Part shown: positions 45,353 to 54,884 of the stretch, in pieces
Layout: the number at the start of each line of letters is the position of its first letter
Numbering within the stretch: position 1 is the first letter of the stretch
Source: Methylobacillus sp. MM3
Lineage (GTDB): Bacteria; Pseudomonadota; Gammaproteobacteria; Burkholderiales; Methylophilaceae
Assembly: GCF_001645185.1 (NCBI RefSeq)
Contig: NZ_LXTQ01000001.1
Span: 760,520-824,519 of the forward strand
Direction of reading: 5' to 3'
DNA: 64,000 nucleotides
Position numbers and translations under genes: made by a program
Notes under the pieces: generated by a model
What the model was told of the DNA's origin: nothing
What the model saw: only the letters and a program-made list of their open reading frames with translations
Databases searched by the model: none

Positions 45353-47128
45353 ATGAGCCAAATCATTGAAGTACAAGTACCGGACATCGGTAATTTCGAT
45401 TCCGTGGATGTCATCGAAGTCCATATCAAGCCGGGCGATACCATAGCCGTGGACGACTCGCTGATCACCCTGGAGTCTGACAAGGCATCGATGGACATTC
45501 CGTCGACGCATGCAGGCACGGTCAAGGACGTCAAAATCAAGGTCGGCGACAAGGTCGCCAAAGGGTCGCTGATCCTGACGCTGGAAACGGCGGCAGCGGC
45601 AAGCGAAACTTCTGCGGCGGCACCGGCCCCTGCTGCTGCGCCCGCACCTGCGGCGGCTCCCGTTGCAGCGCCTGTTCCGGCGCCCGCAGCATCCGGCCCT
45701 GCCGATATCCACGCAGAAGTGCTGGTGCTCGGCGCAGGCCCCGGCGGTTACACCGCGGCGTTCCGCGCCGCCGATCTCGGCAAGAAGGTCGTACTGGTCG
45801 AACGCTACCCCAGCCTCGGTGGCGTCTGCCTGAATGTCGGCTGCATTCCTTCCAAGGCTCTTCTGCATGCGGCCAAAGTGCTCACCGAAGCCGAGGAAAT
45901 GGCCGAGCACGGCATCAGCTTCGGCAAGCCGCAGATCGATCTCGACAAGCTGCGCAACTGGAAATCCAAGGACGTGGTCAACAAGCTGACCGGCGGCCTG
46001 ACGCAACTGGCGAAACAGCGTAACGTGACCGTCGTCACCGGTCGCGGCGAGTTCACCAATCCCAACCAGCTCCAGGTCACCGGCAGCGACGGCAAGGTCA
46101 CGACGGTGTCGTTCGACCACGCCATCATCGCCGCCGGTTCGCAAGCCACAAAAATGCCCGGCCTCGCGCCCGAACACCAGAACGACCCGCGCATCCTGGA
46201 TTCAACCAGCGCATTGCTGCTGGAAGATATTCCGAAGCGCCTGCTGGTCGTCGGCGGCGGCATCATCGGCCTGGAAATGGGCACGGTGTACGACGCGTTC
46301 GGCTCCAAGGTCAGCGTGGTCGAACTCTCCGACGGCCTGATCCCCGGCTGCGATCGCGACCTGGTCAAGCCGCTGCACAAGCGCATGGAAAAACGTTTCG
46401 AGAAAATCCTGCTCAAGACCAAGGTCGCCAAGCTGGAACCCAAGAAGGACGGCATCCATGTGACGTTCGAAGGCGAGCAAGCCGTCGAACCGCAAGTGTA
46501 TGACCGCGTTCTGGTCGCCATCGGCCGCCGTCCCAACGGCAAGAATATCGGCGCCGAAAAGGCCGGTGTGTTCGTCAATGAATACGGCTTCATCCCCGTC
46601 GACAAGCAGATGCGCACCAACGTGCCGCATATCTTCGCCATCGGCGATATCGTCGGCCAGCCGATGCTGGCGCACAAGGCAACCCACGAAGGCAAGGTGG
46701 CCGCGGAAGTCATCGACGGCCACAAGGTCGAATTCCAGGCGCTGGCCATCCCGTCCGTGGCCTACACCGACCCGGAAGTGGCTTGGGCAGGCGTGAGCGA
46801 GACCGACGCCAAGGCCAAGGGCATAGCGATCGAAAAAGCCAGCTTCCCCTGGGTTGCCAGCGGCCGCGCGCTTTCCATCGGTCGCACCGAAGGCACCACC
46901 AAGCTCATCATGGAAAAAGACACGCGCCGCATCATCGGCGCCGGCATCGTCGGCCCCAATGCGGGCGAACTGCTGGCCGAAGCGGTGCTGGCCATCGAAA
47001 TGGGCGCGGATGCGGAGGATATCGGCCTTACCGTCCACGCACATCCCACGCTGTCGGAAACCATCTGCTTCGCCGCCGAAATGGCGGAAGGCACGATTAC
47101 CGACCTGCTACCGCCGCGTAAAAAATAA
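45353..47128 (+). CDS. lpdA: Pyruvate dehydrogenase E3 with N-terminal lipoyl domain
   Basis: A 591-residue dihydrolipoamide dehydrogenase that starts at ATG 45353. The lipoyl domain (about 1-76) is almost the same as in AceF. After an Ala/Pro linker comes the FAD domain ([21 protein letters not shown]) with the redox disulfide [14 protein letters not shown], the NAD domain ([17 protein letters not shown]), and the C-terminal His-Glu pair (HAHPTLSET). Lipoyl-E3 fusions are common in betaproteobacteria and Neisseria. Upstream codons to 45317 fall in the repeat and are not used. Confidence 0.95.
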   Translation: MSQIIEVQVPDIGNFDSVDVIEVHIKPGDTIAVDDSLITLESDKASMDIPSTHAGTVKDVKIKVGDKVAKGSLILTLETAAAASETSAAAPAPAAAPAPAAAPVAAPVPAPAASGPADIHAEVLVLGAGPGGYTAAFRAADLGKKVVLVERYPSLGGVCLNVGCIPSKALLHAAKVLTEAEEMAEHGISFGKPQIDLDKLRNWKSKDVVNKLTGGLTQLAKQRNVTVVTGRGEFTNPNQLQVTGSDGKVTTVSFDHAIIAAGSQATKMPGLAPEHQNDPRILDSTSALLLEDIPKRLLVVGGGIIGLEMGTVYDAFGSKVSVVELSDGLIPGCDRDLVKPLHKRMEKRFEKILLKTKVAKLEPKKDGIHVTFEGEQAVEPQVYDRVLVAIGRRPNGKNIGAEKAGVFVNEYGFIPVDKQMRTNVPHIFAIGDIVGQPMLAHKATHEGKVAAEVIDGHKVEFQALAIPSVAYTDPEVAWAGVSETDAKAKGIAIEKASFPWVASGRALSIGRTEGTTKLIMEKDTRRIIGAGIVGPNAGELLAEAVLAIEMGADAEDIGLTVHAHPTLSETICFAAEMAEGTITDLLPPRKK

Positions 47129-47135
47129 ACAGAAG

Positions 47136-47155
47136 GGGCGGGCATCTGCCCGCCC
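47136..47155 (+). terminator. Hairpin after lpd
   Basis: GGGCGGGC and GCCCGCCC pair around ATCT, forming an 8-bp GC stem 7 bases after the lpd stop. The following TTCGTGCTAAATTTT is only weakly T-rich, so termination may be partial before the GlcD-type gene. Confidence 0.6.
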
Positions 47156-47175
47156 TTCGTGCTAAATTTTCTCGC

Positions 47176-48543
47176 ATGTCTTCTTCCCAACTTCTTCAGC
47201 AGCTTCAATCGCTATTCCCGGCAGAACGCGTATTCACCGACCCGGTGGATTGCTACGCCTACAGCTACGACAATTCGCGCAATTTCCTCCCGCCGATCGC
47301 GGTCGTGTTTCCGCTGACGGCCGAAGAAGTGCAAGCCGTAGTGCGCCTGTGCAACGAACATAAAATCCCTGTCGTCCCGCGCGGACGCGGCACCGGCACC
47401 GCCGGCGGCAGCGTACCGGAACAGGGCGGCGTGGCGTTGTCGCTGGAGCGCATGAATCGCATTCTTTCTATCGACCCGGACAATCGCATGGCGATCATCG
47501 AGCCGGGCGTGCTGAATCAGGAGTTGCAGGATGCGATCCGGCCCAAGGGATTTTTCTGGCCGCCCGACCCTTCCAGTGCGCCCTATTGCAGCGTCGGCGG
47601 CAATCTCGCCACCTGCGCCGCCGGACCGCATGCCGTCAAATACGGCGTGGCACGTGATCACGTATTGGGATTGAAAGCCGTGACCGGCAGCGGCGAACTG
47701 ATCCGCACCGGCTGCTACACCACCAAGGGTGTAGTCGGTTACGACCTGACGCGCCTGATCGTCGGTTCGGAAGGTACGCTGGCGGTGATTGTCGAGGCAA
47801 CGCTCAAGCTGACGCCGCTACCGCGCGCCACCGGCGGCCTGACGGCGCAATTCAGGGATACGGTCAGTTGCGCGCACGCCATCGCGGCGATCATGGCGCA
47901 GCCTTTCGTCCCCTCAGCCTTGGAATTTCTCGACAACAACGCGCTCAACCTGATCCGCAACCGCCATCCCGGCATGCTGCCGGAAGAGATGCGCGCGTTG
48001 CTGATGATTGAAGTGGACGGCTCCGAAGCCGAAATCCACGAGGCGTCGGAGGCGATACTCAAGGCCTGTGAAGTAGATGGTTTAATCGAAGCCAAGCTGG
48101 CGCACGACACAGAATCGCTGTGGGCGGCACGCAAGGCGCTTTCTCCGTTGTTGCGCGATGTCGCTCCCAAGAAAATCAATGAGGATGTTGCAGTCCCGGT
48201 TTCGCGCCTGCCGGAATTGCTCGGCGGGATTGAGGCGCTGGCGCAGCGCTATCGCATCGCCAATGTGAATTTCGGGCACGCGGGCAACGGCAACATTCAC
48301 GTGAATCTGCTGGTCGATCCGGGCAATCCTGACGAAATGGAACGCGCGGAAGCCTGTCTCGACGAAGTGTTCTCGCTGGTACTTTCGCTGGACGGCACAT
48401 TGTCCGGCGAGCATGGCGTGGGCATGGCGAAGCGGCCCTTCATACCGCGGGAAATCGACGAAACCACCATCGCCCTGATGAAGTCGGTCAAACTGGCGTT
48501 CGACCCTTCCAATATCCTGAACCCAGGAAAACTGTTCCCTTAA
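47176..48543 (+). CDS. FAD-binding oxidase, GlcD/D-lactate dehydrogenase type
   Basis: A 455-residue FAD-linked 2-hydroxyacid oxidase or dehydrogenase. The PCMH FAD site is VPRGRGTGTAGGSVPEQGG (about 70-88), and the C-terminal domain has the HAGNGNIHVNLLVDP and GEHGVGMAKR motifs. Candidate substrates are D-lactate and glycolate. glcE/glcF partners are absent, which slightly favours D-lactate use. Next to pyruvate dehydrogenase, it could feed pyruvate into the same pathway. Confidence 0.9.
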   Translation: MSSSQLLQQLQSLFPAERVFTDPVDCYAYSYDNSRNFLPPIAVVFPLTAEEVQAVVRLCNEHKIPVVPRGRGTGTAGGSVPEQGGVALSLERMNRILSIDPDNRMAIIEPGVLNQELQDAIRPKGFFWPPDPSSAPYCSVGGNLATCAAGPHAVKYGVARDHVLGLKAVTGSGELIRTGCYTTKGVVGYDLTRLIVGSEGTLAVIVEATLKLTPLPRATGGLTAQFRDTVSCAHAIAAIMAQPFVPSALEFLDNNALNLIRNRHPGMLPEEMRALLMIEVDGSEAEIHEASEAILKACEVDGLIEAKLAHDTESLWAARKALSPLLRDVAPKKINEDVAVPVSRLPELLGGIEALAQRYRIANVNFGHAGNGNIHVNLLVDPGNPDEMERAEACLDEVFSLVLSLDGTLSGEHGVGMAKRPFIPREIDETTIALMKSVKLAFDPSNILNPGKLFP

Positions 48544-48612
48544 CCCTTTCCGCACAAGTGCGATTGACGACCGCACATAACAGGACTAGACTGTCCTAAT
48601 TTTAAAATCCAC

Positions 48613-49755
48613 ATGCACCTCGTCAATACCATCAGGCAACTGTCCTGGCTACTCTACGCCGGGCACCATACGCTGCATATCCAGCGCCACCGGGCGCACA
48701 TCATCAGCAAGCGCGTCAGTCTTGTTACAGCAGTATTTTCGATACTTACGCCGTTATGGATCATCGTCGATGCGCTCATGTTCCCATGGCCGATCTGGGG
48801 CGCGCTCGCGTTGCTGCGCATTTTATCGTCGGCGGCATTCTGGGGGCTGACCCGCGTGCATAATCATCGCCGCAGCCTGCAAACGGCATTCCTGATGCTG
48901 GGCGTGATGCTGGCGATTCCGCCGATTTTTTATCTGGTCTCGCAGCCGCTGCTGGCGGGGCTACCGTCAGACGATCTCGCGCAAATTGCCGTGAAATCCT
49001 ATGCCCTCCTGCCGTTTATCGTGGTGGCCGGGCTCAGCGTATTCCCGCTTACGCTGCTGGAAGTGCTGATTGCATCGATTGCAGTGATCGCAGCCATCAC
49101 GATAGGCATGTTGCCGCATCCGCATGTCAGCCTGGGCGACCTGATCATCAGCGGCTGGATGCTGCTGCTGGTCATCGGCGTTTCGGCGCTGGCCGGCATG
49201 ACGCAATTGCATTACATGATCACGCTGATCAATCAGGCGGCGATGGACCTATTGACCGGCGCATTCACCCGCCGCTCAGGTGAGGAAACGCTTGATCTGC
49301 AATTCCGGATCTCGATGCGTACGGAAACGCCGCTGACGGTGTTGTTCGTGGATATCGACAATTTCAAATCCATCAACGACGGATACGGCCATGAATCGGG
49401 AGACGATTCCTTGCGCAACACGGCCGCACTTCTGCAAAAGTGCCTGCGTCAGAGCGATATCCTGATTCGCTGGGGAGGAGAAGAATTCCTGATCATCCTG
49501 CCCAGCACCGGCCAGGAAGGCGCTACGCAGGTATTGCTGCGCCTTGCGGCACAAGGATTGGGGCAACGGCCGGACGGCAGACAAATCACCGTCAGCGTCG
49601 GCGTCGCAGAAAGAATGGTCGACGACTGCGAGGACTGGGATCAACTCGTCAATCTTGCAGACCAGCGCATGTATCTTTCAAAAGCGGCCGGAAAAAATCG
49701 CAGCACGGGATTCGATGCACAAACCAGTCTGGAGACATTGATTCCCGTCACATAA
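48613..49755 (+). CDS. Membrane-bound diguanylate cyclase
   Basis: A 380-residue protein with about six membrane helices in the first 210 residues and a C-terminal GGDEF domain (about 220-370). The active site reads GGEEF near 287, with an RQSD inhibitory site five residues before it (RQSDILIRWGGEEF). It should make c-di-GMP under feedback control. The membrane part has no recognised sensor name. Monocistronic. Confidence 0.92.
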   Translation: MHLVNTIRQLSWLLYAGHHTLHIQRHRAHIISKRVSLVTAVFSILTPLWIIVDALMFPWPIWGALALLRILSSAAFWGLTRVHNHRRSLQTAFLMLGVMLAIPPIFYLVSQPLLAGLPSDDLAQIAVKSYALLPFIVVAGLSVFPLTLLEVLIASIAVIAAITIGMLPHPHVSLGDLIISGWMLLLVIGVSALAGMTQLHYMITLINQAAMDLLTGAFTRRSGEETLDLQFRISMRTETPLTVLFVDIDNFKSINDGYGHESGDDSLRNTAALLQKCLRQSDILIRWGGEEFLIILPSTGQEGATQVLLRLAAQGLGQRPDGRQITVSVGVAERMVDDCEDWDQLVNLADQRMYLSKAAGKNRSTGFDAQTSLETLIPVT

Positions 49756-49894
49756 GCTGGTCTTGGCTCTTTACAGGCAACTGCCGATGGCGCCTACTCG
49801 AAATCCGGTGCACAACGCGGGTGGCGATGCGTTGCGTCATCACGACGGCTGCTGCGATTGCAGCCTGTTTCACTACGGTTCTGATCAATCCCAT
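49748..49894 (-). CDS. Possible 48-residue small protein
   Basis: A minus-strand frame inside the 224-base gap between the diguanylate cyclase and SPOR genes. GGAG lies 6 bases before an ATG (a second ATG is one codon upstream). The peptide begins MGLIRTVVKQAAIAAAVVM, then becomes Arg-rich. It has a hydrophobic N-terminal helix and a basic tail. The stop overlaps the end of the convergent cyclase gene. It is too short for firm support. Confidence 0.35.
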   Translation of the reverse strand: MGLIRTVVKQAAIAAAVVMTQRIATRVVHRISSRRHRQLPVKSQDQLM

Positions 49895-49925
49895 CATTCA
49901 CTCCTTCATTTTTGCCATGCATCGC

Positions 49926-49947
49926 GCCAGGCACTTCCATGCCTGGC
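49926..49947. terminator. Hairpin downstream of the SPOR gene
   Basis: GCCAGGCA (49926-49933) pairs with TGCCTGGC (49940-49947) around CTTCCA. It lies 33 bases beyond the SPOR-gene stop on the minus strand and 29 bases before the possible small-protein gene. No T-run follows, so termination strength is doubtful. Confidence 0.4.
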
Positions 49948-49979
49948 CCGTTACGGGAAAAACCAATAGAAGCAGGATC

Positions 49980-50675
49980 CTATTGGCACGTAACCTGTTT
50001 GAGTTCGCTATACGGAAAATCCGGTTTCAGCTTTCGAATTTCCTCCGCGGCATTGCTGGAAATATTCTTGACCAACAGGACAAACTGCCGGCCCTCCTTG
50101 TTGCGCACTGCCTTGACGACATCGGTAACCCCACGGTTGCGCATGTCTTCCGCCAGACGCGTAGCCAAAGCTTCATCCTTGAACACACCGAACGAAATGG
50201 CGTTTTTCCATTGCGCATCCTGAACGATGAACGTATCGGCGATGCCCAGGCTGCGCAATGCGTCATTCCTGGTTTGCGCCTCCTGAAAGCTCGCCAGCGG
50301 CGGGATATAAACCCAGTAGCGTATGGCTTCCTGATTTGCGATCACCTGGACCTTTGCATCCAGTCCGAAACGATCTACGACACCGCGCGCACGTGCTAGC
50401 CGCCTGGAGGGAAAGCTGCCCCACTCGTAACAGGATAATTGTTCGAGTGCCTGCGGCGCCGGTTGTTCCGTGGCGGGTTGTTCCATCGGCGTGGAAACAG
50501 GTGCCGATTTCGGCAGAGCATCCAGTTGCTGAGGCGTCAGCAATCGCATCTTTTCCGGATGCATGGGCTCATGCCCGCTCGCGGTGCCGGAATTCAGCGG
50601 CTTGCTTAATTCGAAATAACCGTACAGCCCAACATTCACTACTGCCAACAACCAGAACAGCCATTTCCACTTCAT
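49980..50675 (-). CDS. Inner-membrane SPOR domain protein
   Basis: A 231-residue protein starting MKWKWLFWLLAVVNVGLY at 50675. One membrane helix (about 4-22) anchors it, and the C-terminal SPOR-like domain (about 125-215: CYEWGSFPSRRLARARGVV ... SFGVFKDEALATRLAEDM) is predicted to bind denuded glycan strands. It follows birA and coaX with 4-base overlaps, an order common in betaproteobacteria. The start overlaps the coaX stop. Confidence 0.85.
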   Translation of the reverse strand: MKWKWLFWLLAVVNVGLYGYFELSKPLNSGTASGHEPMHPEKMRLLTPQQLDALPKSAPVSTPMEQPATEQPAPQALEQLSCYEWGSFPSRRLARARGVVDRFGLDAKVQVIANQEAIRYWVYIPPLASFQEAQTRNDALRSLGIADTFIVQDAQWKNAISFGVFKDEALATRLAEDMRNRGVTDVVKAVRNKEGRQFVLLVKNISSNAAEEIRKLKPDFPYSELKQVTCQ

Positions 50676-51403
50676 ACCGATGTTTTCTCCAAAAGAACCA
50701 GGCCCAGCAATACCAGATTGGGAACGATAAACGCAGGCCTCGGCAACGCCGCCGCCAGCATGTCCGCATCGCCGCCGCTCAGCAGGCAGACCGGCGCACG
50801 GCCCTCGCGCATTTCCAGCAGCGCAACCATATGCTGTACCGCGCCCGCCATCGCGGTCAGCGCGCCAGTCTGCACCGCATCGGCGGTCGAAACCGGAAAA
50901 TCGCGCCATTGCCCGGTAGCAGCAGCAATCGCCGCCGTACCGGTGAAAAGCGATTCACGCATCATGCCGTAACCCGGCACGATCAAGCCGCCCAGAAACT
51001 CGCCCTCGCCCGACAAGGCATCCACGGTCATCGCCGTGCCGGCATTCGCCACCACGCAGGGTGCATGGTGGGTATTCCACGCGCCGATCAGCGCCGCCCA
51101 GCGATCGCTACCGAGTTGTTCCGGCTGCGGATAGCCATTCTTCACTCCACAGGCCACGGCCTGCGACTGTACCCATAACACCGGGATTCCCAGCGCAGCC
51201 AGGCCGATATTAAGACGGGTTGCCACCGCCTCACCGGCCACATTGGAAACCACCGCCCGGCGGAAACCCTGAAACTCTTTCAGCGCATCCGGCAGCAGCG
51301 CGATTTCAAGATTATCCAGCGCGCCTTGCGCGATCTGCATGCCCTTGTCATCGAAGATGCCCCACTTGGTACGAGTGTTGCCTGTGTCTATCGCCAATAT
51401 CAT
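50672..51403 (-). CDS. coaX: Type III pantothenate kinase
   Basis: CoaX makes phosphopantothenate, the first step of coenzyme A synthesis. The 243-residue protein has the phosphate motif IDTGNTRTKWG at 5-15, GSDRWAALIGAW, and NAGTAMTVDAL near 115-125. It uses ATP with a monovalent cation and is distinct from the CoaA type. The start overlaps the birA stop by ATGA, so it is coupled to birA. Confidence 0.95.
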   Translation of the reverse strand: MILAIDTGNTRTKWGIFDDKGMQIAQGALDNLEIALLPDALKEFQGFRRAVVSNVAGEAVATRLNIGLAALGIPVLWVQSQAVACGVKNGYPQPEQLGSDRWAALIGAWNTHHAPCVVANAGTAMTVDALSGEGEFLGGLIVPGYGMMRESLFTGTAAIAAATGQWRDFPVSTADAVQTGALTAMAGAVQHMVALLEMREGRAPVCLLSGGDADMLAAALPRPAFIVPNLVLLGLVLLEKTSV

Positions 51404-52377
51404 GATGCGCCTCGCATGCTGATCTCCCCGGCTGTAAAGCGCTGCATGCCTTCGGCAGTGCGGACTTGCAGGGCACCGTCGGCGGCGATGCCTTCCGCGA
51501 TGCCTTCTATGATTCTTCCGTCCGGCATGATCATGCGCACGGGTTGGCCGTGATAGGCATGGTGCGAAATCCATTCTTCGCGCAACTCGTCGAAGCCGCG
51601 TTGTTCGAACACCTGCAACACATCGGCCAGATGCCGCAACAGCGCACCAAGCACTTCATCCGGCATCGCCGCATTGCCCAGTAGGCGGTGCAGATCGGTG
51701 GCTGGCTGATCGATCGCGTGCCGCATCGTTTCCGGCAGGCGCAGGTTAAGGCCGATGCCGATCACCGCCGCGCTCGGGCCGTCCATATCGCCTTGCAACT
51801 CGATCAGGATGCCTGCCAGCTTCTGCTCGCGGCTGAGTACGTCGTTGGGCCACTTCAGCGCCGTTTCGCGCGCCCCCAGCTCATGCAAGGCCCGCATCAT
51901 CGCCACGCCGACGGCCAGGCTGAGGCCGGAAAGCGCTCCCGCCCCGCATTCGAAGCGCCACAGCACCGAGAAAGCCAGGCTATTGCCGAGGCCCGCCTGC
52001 CATGCCCTGCCGCGCCGACCGCGTCCGGCGGTCTGCAACTCCGCCACGGCGCAGGTTCCGTGCGCCGCACCAGCCGAGGCCGCACGCATCAGGTAACTGT
52101 TGGTCGAATCCATGCGATCGTGAATTTCCAGTGCGAAAGTATCGCGGTACTTCCCCAACTGTTCGCCTATCCGTTCGGCATCCAGGAAACGCACCGGTTC
52201 CGGCAAGCGATAGCCCTTGCCGCGCACGGAAAACAATTGAACGCCCAGGGACTCTGCATCCTGCAGCGCATTCCACACCGTGGCGCGGGTCACGCCGAAA
52301 TGGCCGGCAATCGCCTCGCCGGAATGAAACCGGCCGTCAGCCAGCAGGCGCAGGATGGGAAATGTAAGTGAATTCAT
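51400..52377 (-). CDS. birA: Bifunctional biotin ligase/biotin operon repressor
   Basis: BirA attaches biotin to BCCP and represses biotin genes. The 325-residue protein has an N-terminal helix-turn-helix (about 15-60, SGEAIAGHFGVTRATVWNAL) and the ligase domain with TAGRGRRGRAW and the KWPNDVL substrate motif. The C-terminal SH3-like domain ends near RFTAGEISMRG. It is the first gene of birA-coaX-SPOR and divergent from glnS. Confidence 0.95.
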   Translation of the reverse strand: MNSLTFPILRLLADGRFHSGEAIAGHFGVTRATVWNALQDAESLGVQLFSVRGKGYRLPEPVRFLDAERIGEQLGKYRDTFALEIHDRMDSTNSYLMRAASAGAAHGTCAVAELQTAGRGRRGRAWQAGLGNSLAFSVLWRFECGAGALSGLSLAVGVAMMRALHELGARETALKWPNDVLSREQKLAGILIELQGDMDGPSAAVIGIGLNLRLPETMRHAIDQPATDLHRLLGNAAMPDEVLGALLRHLADVLQVFEQRGFDELREEWISHHAYHGQPVRMIMPDGRIIEGIAEGIAADGALQVRTAEGMQRFTAGEISMRGAS

Positions 52378-52466
52378 CGATCGGATTATACCTGTCGTCG
52401 CCCGGACAAACTCCGCGCTGCCGTCAGGGTGTAAAATGGCAGCTAAACCAACCTGCCAGATTCGAC

Positions 52467-54233
52467 ATGTCCGAAGAAAAAACTACCAACGCCCCCGCTT
52501 CCAACTTCCTGCGCAACATCGTGGAACGCGATCTCGCGCAAGGCACTTACGTCAGCCGCCGCTGGGCCGGCACGCCCGGCGATGCCGCGCATCATGCAGC
52601 CGGCGAGCCCGATCCGGCTAAAATCCGCACGCGTTTCCCGCCGGAACCCAACGGTTATCTGCACATCGGCCACGCCAAGAGCATCTGCCTCAATTTCGGC
52701 CTGGCGCGCGATTACGATGGCGTATGCCACATGCGCTTCGACGACACCAACCCGGAGAAAGAGGAACAGGAATACGTCGACAGCATCACCGACGCCGTGC
52801 AATGGCTGGGCTTCGGTTGGGATAAATTCGGCAAGTCGCATCTCTATTACGCCAGCAATTATTTCGATTTCATGTACCGCGCCGCGGAATACCTGATCGA
52901 ATCCGGCCACGCCTACATTGACCAGCAATCGGCCGAGGAAATGCGCGCCACCCGCGGCACGCTGACCGAGCCGGGCAAGAATTCGCCATGGCGCGACCGT
53001 CCAGCCGAGGAAAGCCTGCGCCTCTTCCGCGAAATGCGCGACGACAAGCACCCGGACGGCGCAATGCTGCTGCGCGCCAAGATCGACATGGCCTCGCCCA
53101 ACATCAACCTGCGCGACCCGGCCATTTACCGAATCAAGCACGCCACGCACCACAACACCGGCGACAAGTGGTGCATCTACCCAATGTACACCTACGCCCA
53201 CCCGCTGGAAGACGCGCTGGAAGGCGTCACCCACTCCATCTGTACGCTGGAATTCGAAGACCAGCGTCCGTTCTATGACTGGGTGCTGGAACGCCTCGCC
53301 GAAGGCGGCCTGCTGGCGCATCCGCTGCCCAAGCAATACGAATTCGCGCGCCTCAATTTGACCTACGTGGTGCTCTCCAAGCGCAAGCTGATCGACCTGG
53401 TTGAAGACCAATACGTCAGCGGCTGGGACGACCCGCGCATGCCGACGCTGGTCGGCACGCGCCGCCGCGGCTACACGCCGGAAGGCTTCCGCCTGTTCGC
53501 CGACCGCATCGGTGTCTCCAAGGCCGACTCGTGGATCGAATACACCATCCTCGAAGACTGCATGCGCGACACGCTCAACGAATCCGCCGAGCGCCGCATC
53601 GCCGTGCTCGACCCGATCAAGCTGGTGATCGACAACTACCCCGAAGGCCAGTCTGAAGACTGCTTTGCTCCCAACCACCCGCAAAAGCCGGAGCTCGGCA
53701 AGCGCGTGGTGCCGCTCAGCCGCGAACTGTGGATCGAACGCGAAGACTTCATGGAAGAGCCGTCCAAAGGCTATTTCCGCCTCTTCCCCGGCAACAAAGT
53801 GCGCCTGCGCTACGGCTACGTCGTCGAATGTATCGGCTGCGAAAAGGACGTCGACGGCAATGTCACCGTTGTGCATTGTACCTACCTGCCGGAAACCAAG
53901 TCCGGCACCCCCGGCGCCGATAGCATCAAGGTCAAAGGCAACATCCACTGGGTCTCTGCTCCGCACGCCTACACCGCCGAAGTCCGCCTGTACGATCGTC
54001 TATTCCAGGAAGCGAATCCCGGCGCCGGCGACCGTAACTACCTGGACGACCTCAACCGGGATTCGGTAAAGATCATCTCGGCACAACTGGAAGCCGCATT
54101 GAAGGATGCCAAACCGGAAGAGCGCTTTCAGTTCGAGCGGCACGGGTACTTTGTCGCGGATCGGAAGGACAGTACGGAAGGGAAGCCGGTGTTTAACCGG
54201 ACGGTGACGTTACGGGATGCATGGCAGAAGTAA
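52467..54233 (+). CDS. glnS: Glutaminyl-tRNA synthetase
   Basis: GlnRS charges tRNA-Gln. The start is ATG 52467 (MSEEKTTNAPASNFL); the longer upstream frame overlaps the birA promoter. The protein has 588 residues. Class I motifs are PPEPNGYLHIGHAKS (HIGH) and VVLSKRKL (KMSKS). The C-terminal anticodon-binding beta-barrels are present. A direct GlnRS suggests the host need not form Gln-tRNA only by transamidation. Confidence 0.96.
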   Translation: MSEEKTTNAPASNFLRNIVERDLAQGTYVSRRWAGTPGDAAHHAAGEPDPAKIRTRFPPEPNGYLHIGHAKSICLNFGLARDYDGVCHMRFDDTNPEKEEQEYVDSITDAVQWLGFGWDKFGKSHLYYASNYFDFMYRAAEYLIESGHAYIDQQSAEEMRATRGTLTEPGKNSPWRDRPAEESLRLFREMRDDKHPDGAMLLRAKIDMASPNINLRDPAIYRIKHATHHNTGDKWCIYPMYTYAHPLEDALEGVTHSICTLEFEDQRPFYDWVLERLAEGGLLAHPLPKQYEFARLNLTYVVLSKRKLIDLVEDQYVSGWDDPRMPTLVGTRRRGYTPEGFRLFADRIGVSKADSWIEYTILEDCMRDTLNESAERRIAVLDPIKLVIDNYPEGQSEDCFAPNHPQKPELGKRVVPLSRELWIEREDFMEEPSKGYFRLFPGNKVRLRYGYVVECIGCEKDVDGNVTVVHCTYLPETKSGTPGADSIKVKGNIHWVSAPHAYTAEVRLYDRLFQEANPGAGDRNYLDDLNRDSVKIISAQLEAALKDAKPEERFQFERHGYFVADRKDSTEGKPVFNRTVTLRDAWQK

Positions 54234-54262
54234 TGTTTGGCGCAATATCTGCCGATAAGGTT

Positions 54263-54835
54263 ATGAAAATTTCTGTTGAGATTAGCAAAGCTTATCGGCT
54301 ACTCAACCACGGCCCCACCGTCCTGGTCTCCACCGCTCACCACAACCAGCGCAACGTCATGGCCGCCGCCTGGAACATGCCGCTGGATTTCGATCCACCC
54401 AAGGTCGCCATCGTTATTGACAAGAACACCTACACCCGCGAGCTGATCGAATCCTCCGGCAGTTTCGCGATCAACGTGCCCTGCCGGGCGCAGGCGGAGA
54501 TGGTGGTAAAGGTGGGCTCCAGTTCCGGGCGGGAGCTGCTGGGCAAGGCGGAAGACAACAAGTTCGCGGCGTTCGATCTGCCGACATTTACGGCCTCGAA
54601 GATAGCCGCACCGCTGCTGGAAGGGTGCGTGGCGTGGCTGGAGTGCAAGGTGGTCCCGGAACCGCACATCCGGGATGCTTACGATTTATATCTGGCGGAA
54701 GTGGTTGCGGCCTGGACGGACGAGCGGGTGTTTTCCGATGGGCACTGGCATTTCGAGGGGCATGACGAATTGCGTACCATCCACCATATCGCCGGCGGAA
54801 ACTTCTTCACTACAGGCGAGGCCTTCAAGGCATAA
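54263..54835 (+). CDS. Flavin reductase-like (FMN-binding split barrel) protein
   Basis: A 190-residue protein starting MKISVEISKAYRLLNHG at 54263; an in-frame ATG at 54221 would overlap glnS and is less likely. The split-barrel fold is seen in TVLVSTAHHNQRNVMAAAWNMPLDFDPPKVAIVI and the FAINVP motif. It likely binds FMN and could act as a flavin reductase or a ferric reductase-like enzyme. The partner oxidoreductase is unknown. Confidence 0.85.
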   Translation: MKISVEISKAYRLLNHGPTVLVSTAHHNQRNVMAAAWNMPLDFDPPKVAIVIDKNTYTRELIESSGSFAINVPCRAQAEMVVKVGSSSGRELLGKAEDNKFAAFDLPTFTASKIAAPLLEGCVAWLECKVVPEPHIRDAYDLYLAEVVAAWTDERVFSDGHWHFEGHDELRTIHHIAGGNFFTTGEAFKA

Positions 54836-54838
54836 AAA

Positions 54839-54860
54839 ACGAGCGACCTCAGCCGCTCGT
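54839..54860. terminator. Bidirectional terminator between the flavin-reductase gene and the MCP gene
   Basis: ACGAGCG pairs with CGCTCGT around an 8-base loop. On the minus strand six T residues follow, which favours termination of the MCP gene; on the plus strand TTGTCTTT follows. Confidence 0.75.
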
Positions 54861-54884
54861 TTGTCTTTGCTCTTCCCGAACTTT

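Noticed and set aside
54221..54262. Upstream ATG for the flavin-reductase-like gene
   Set aside because: It overlaps glnS, and the N-terminal residues it adds do not fit the family start.
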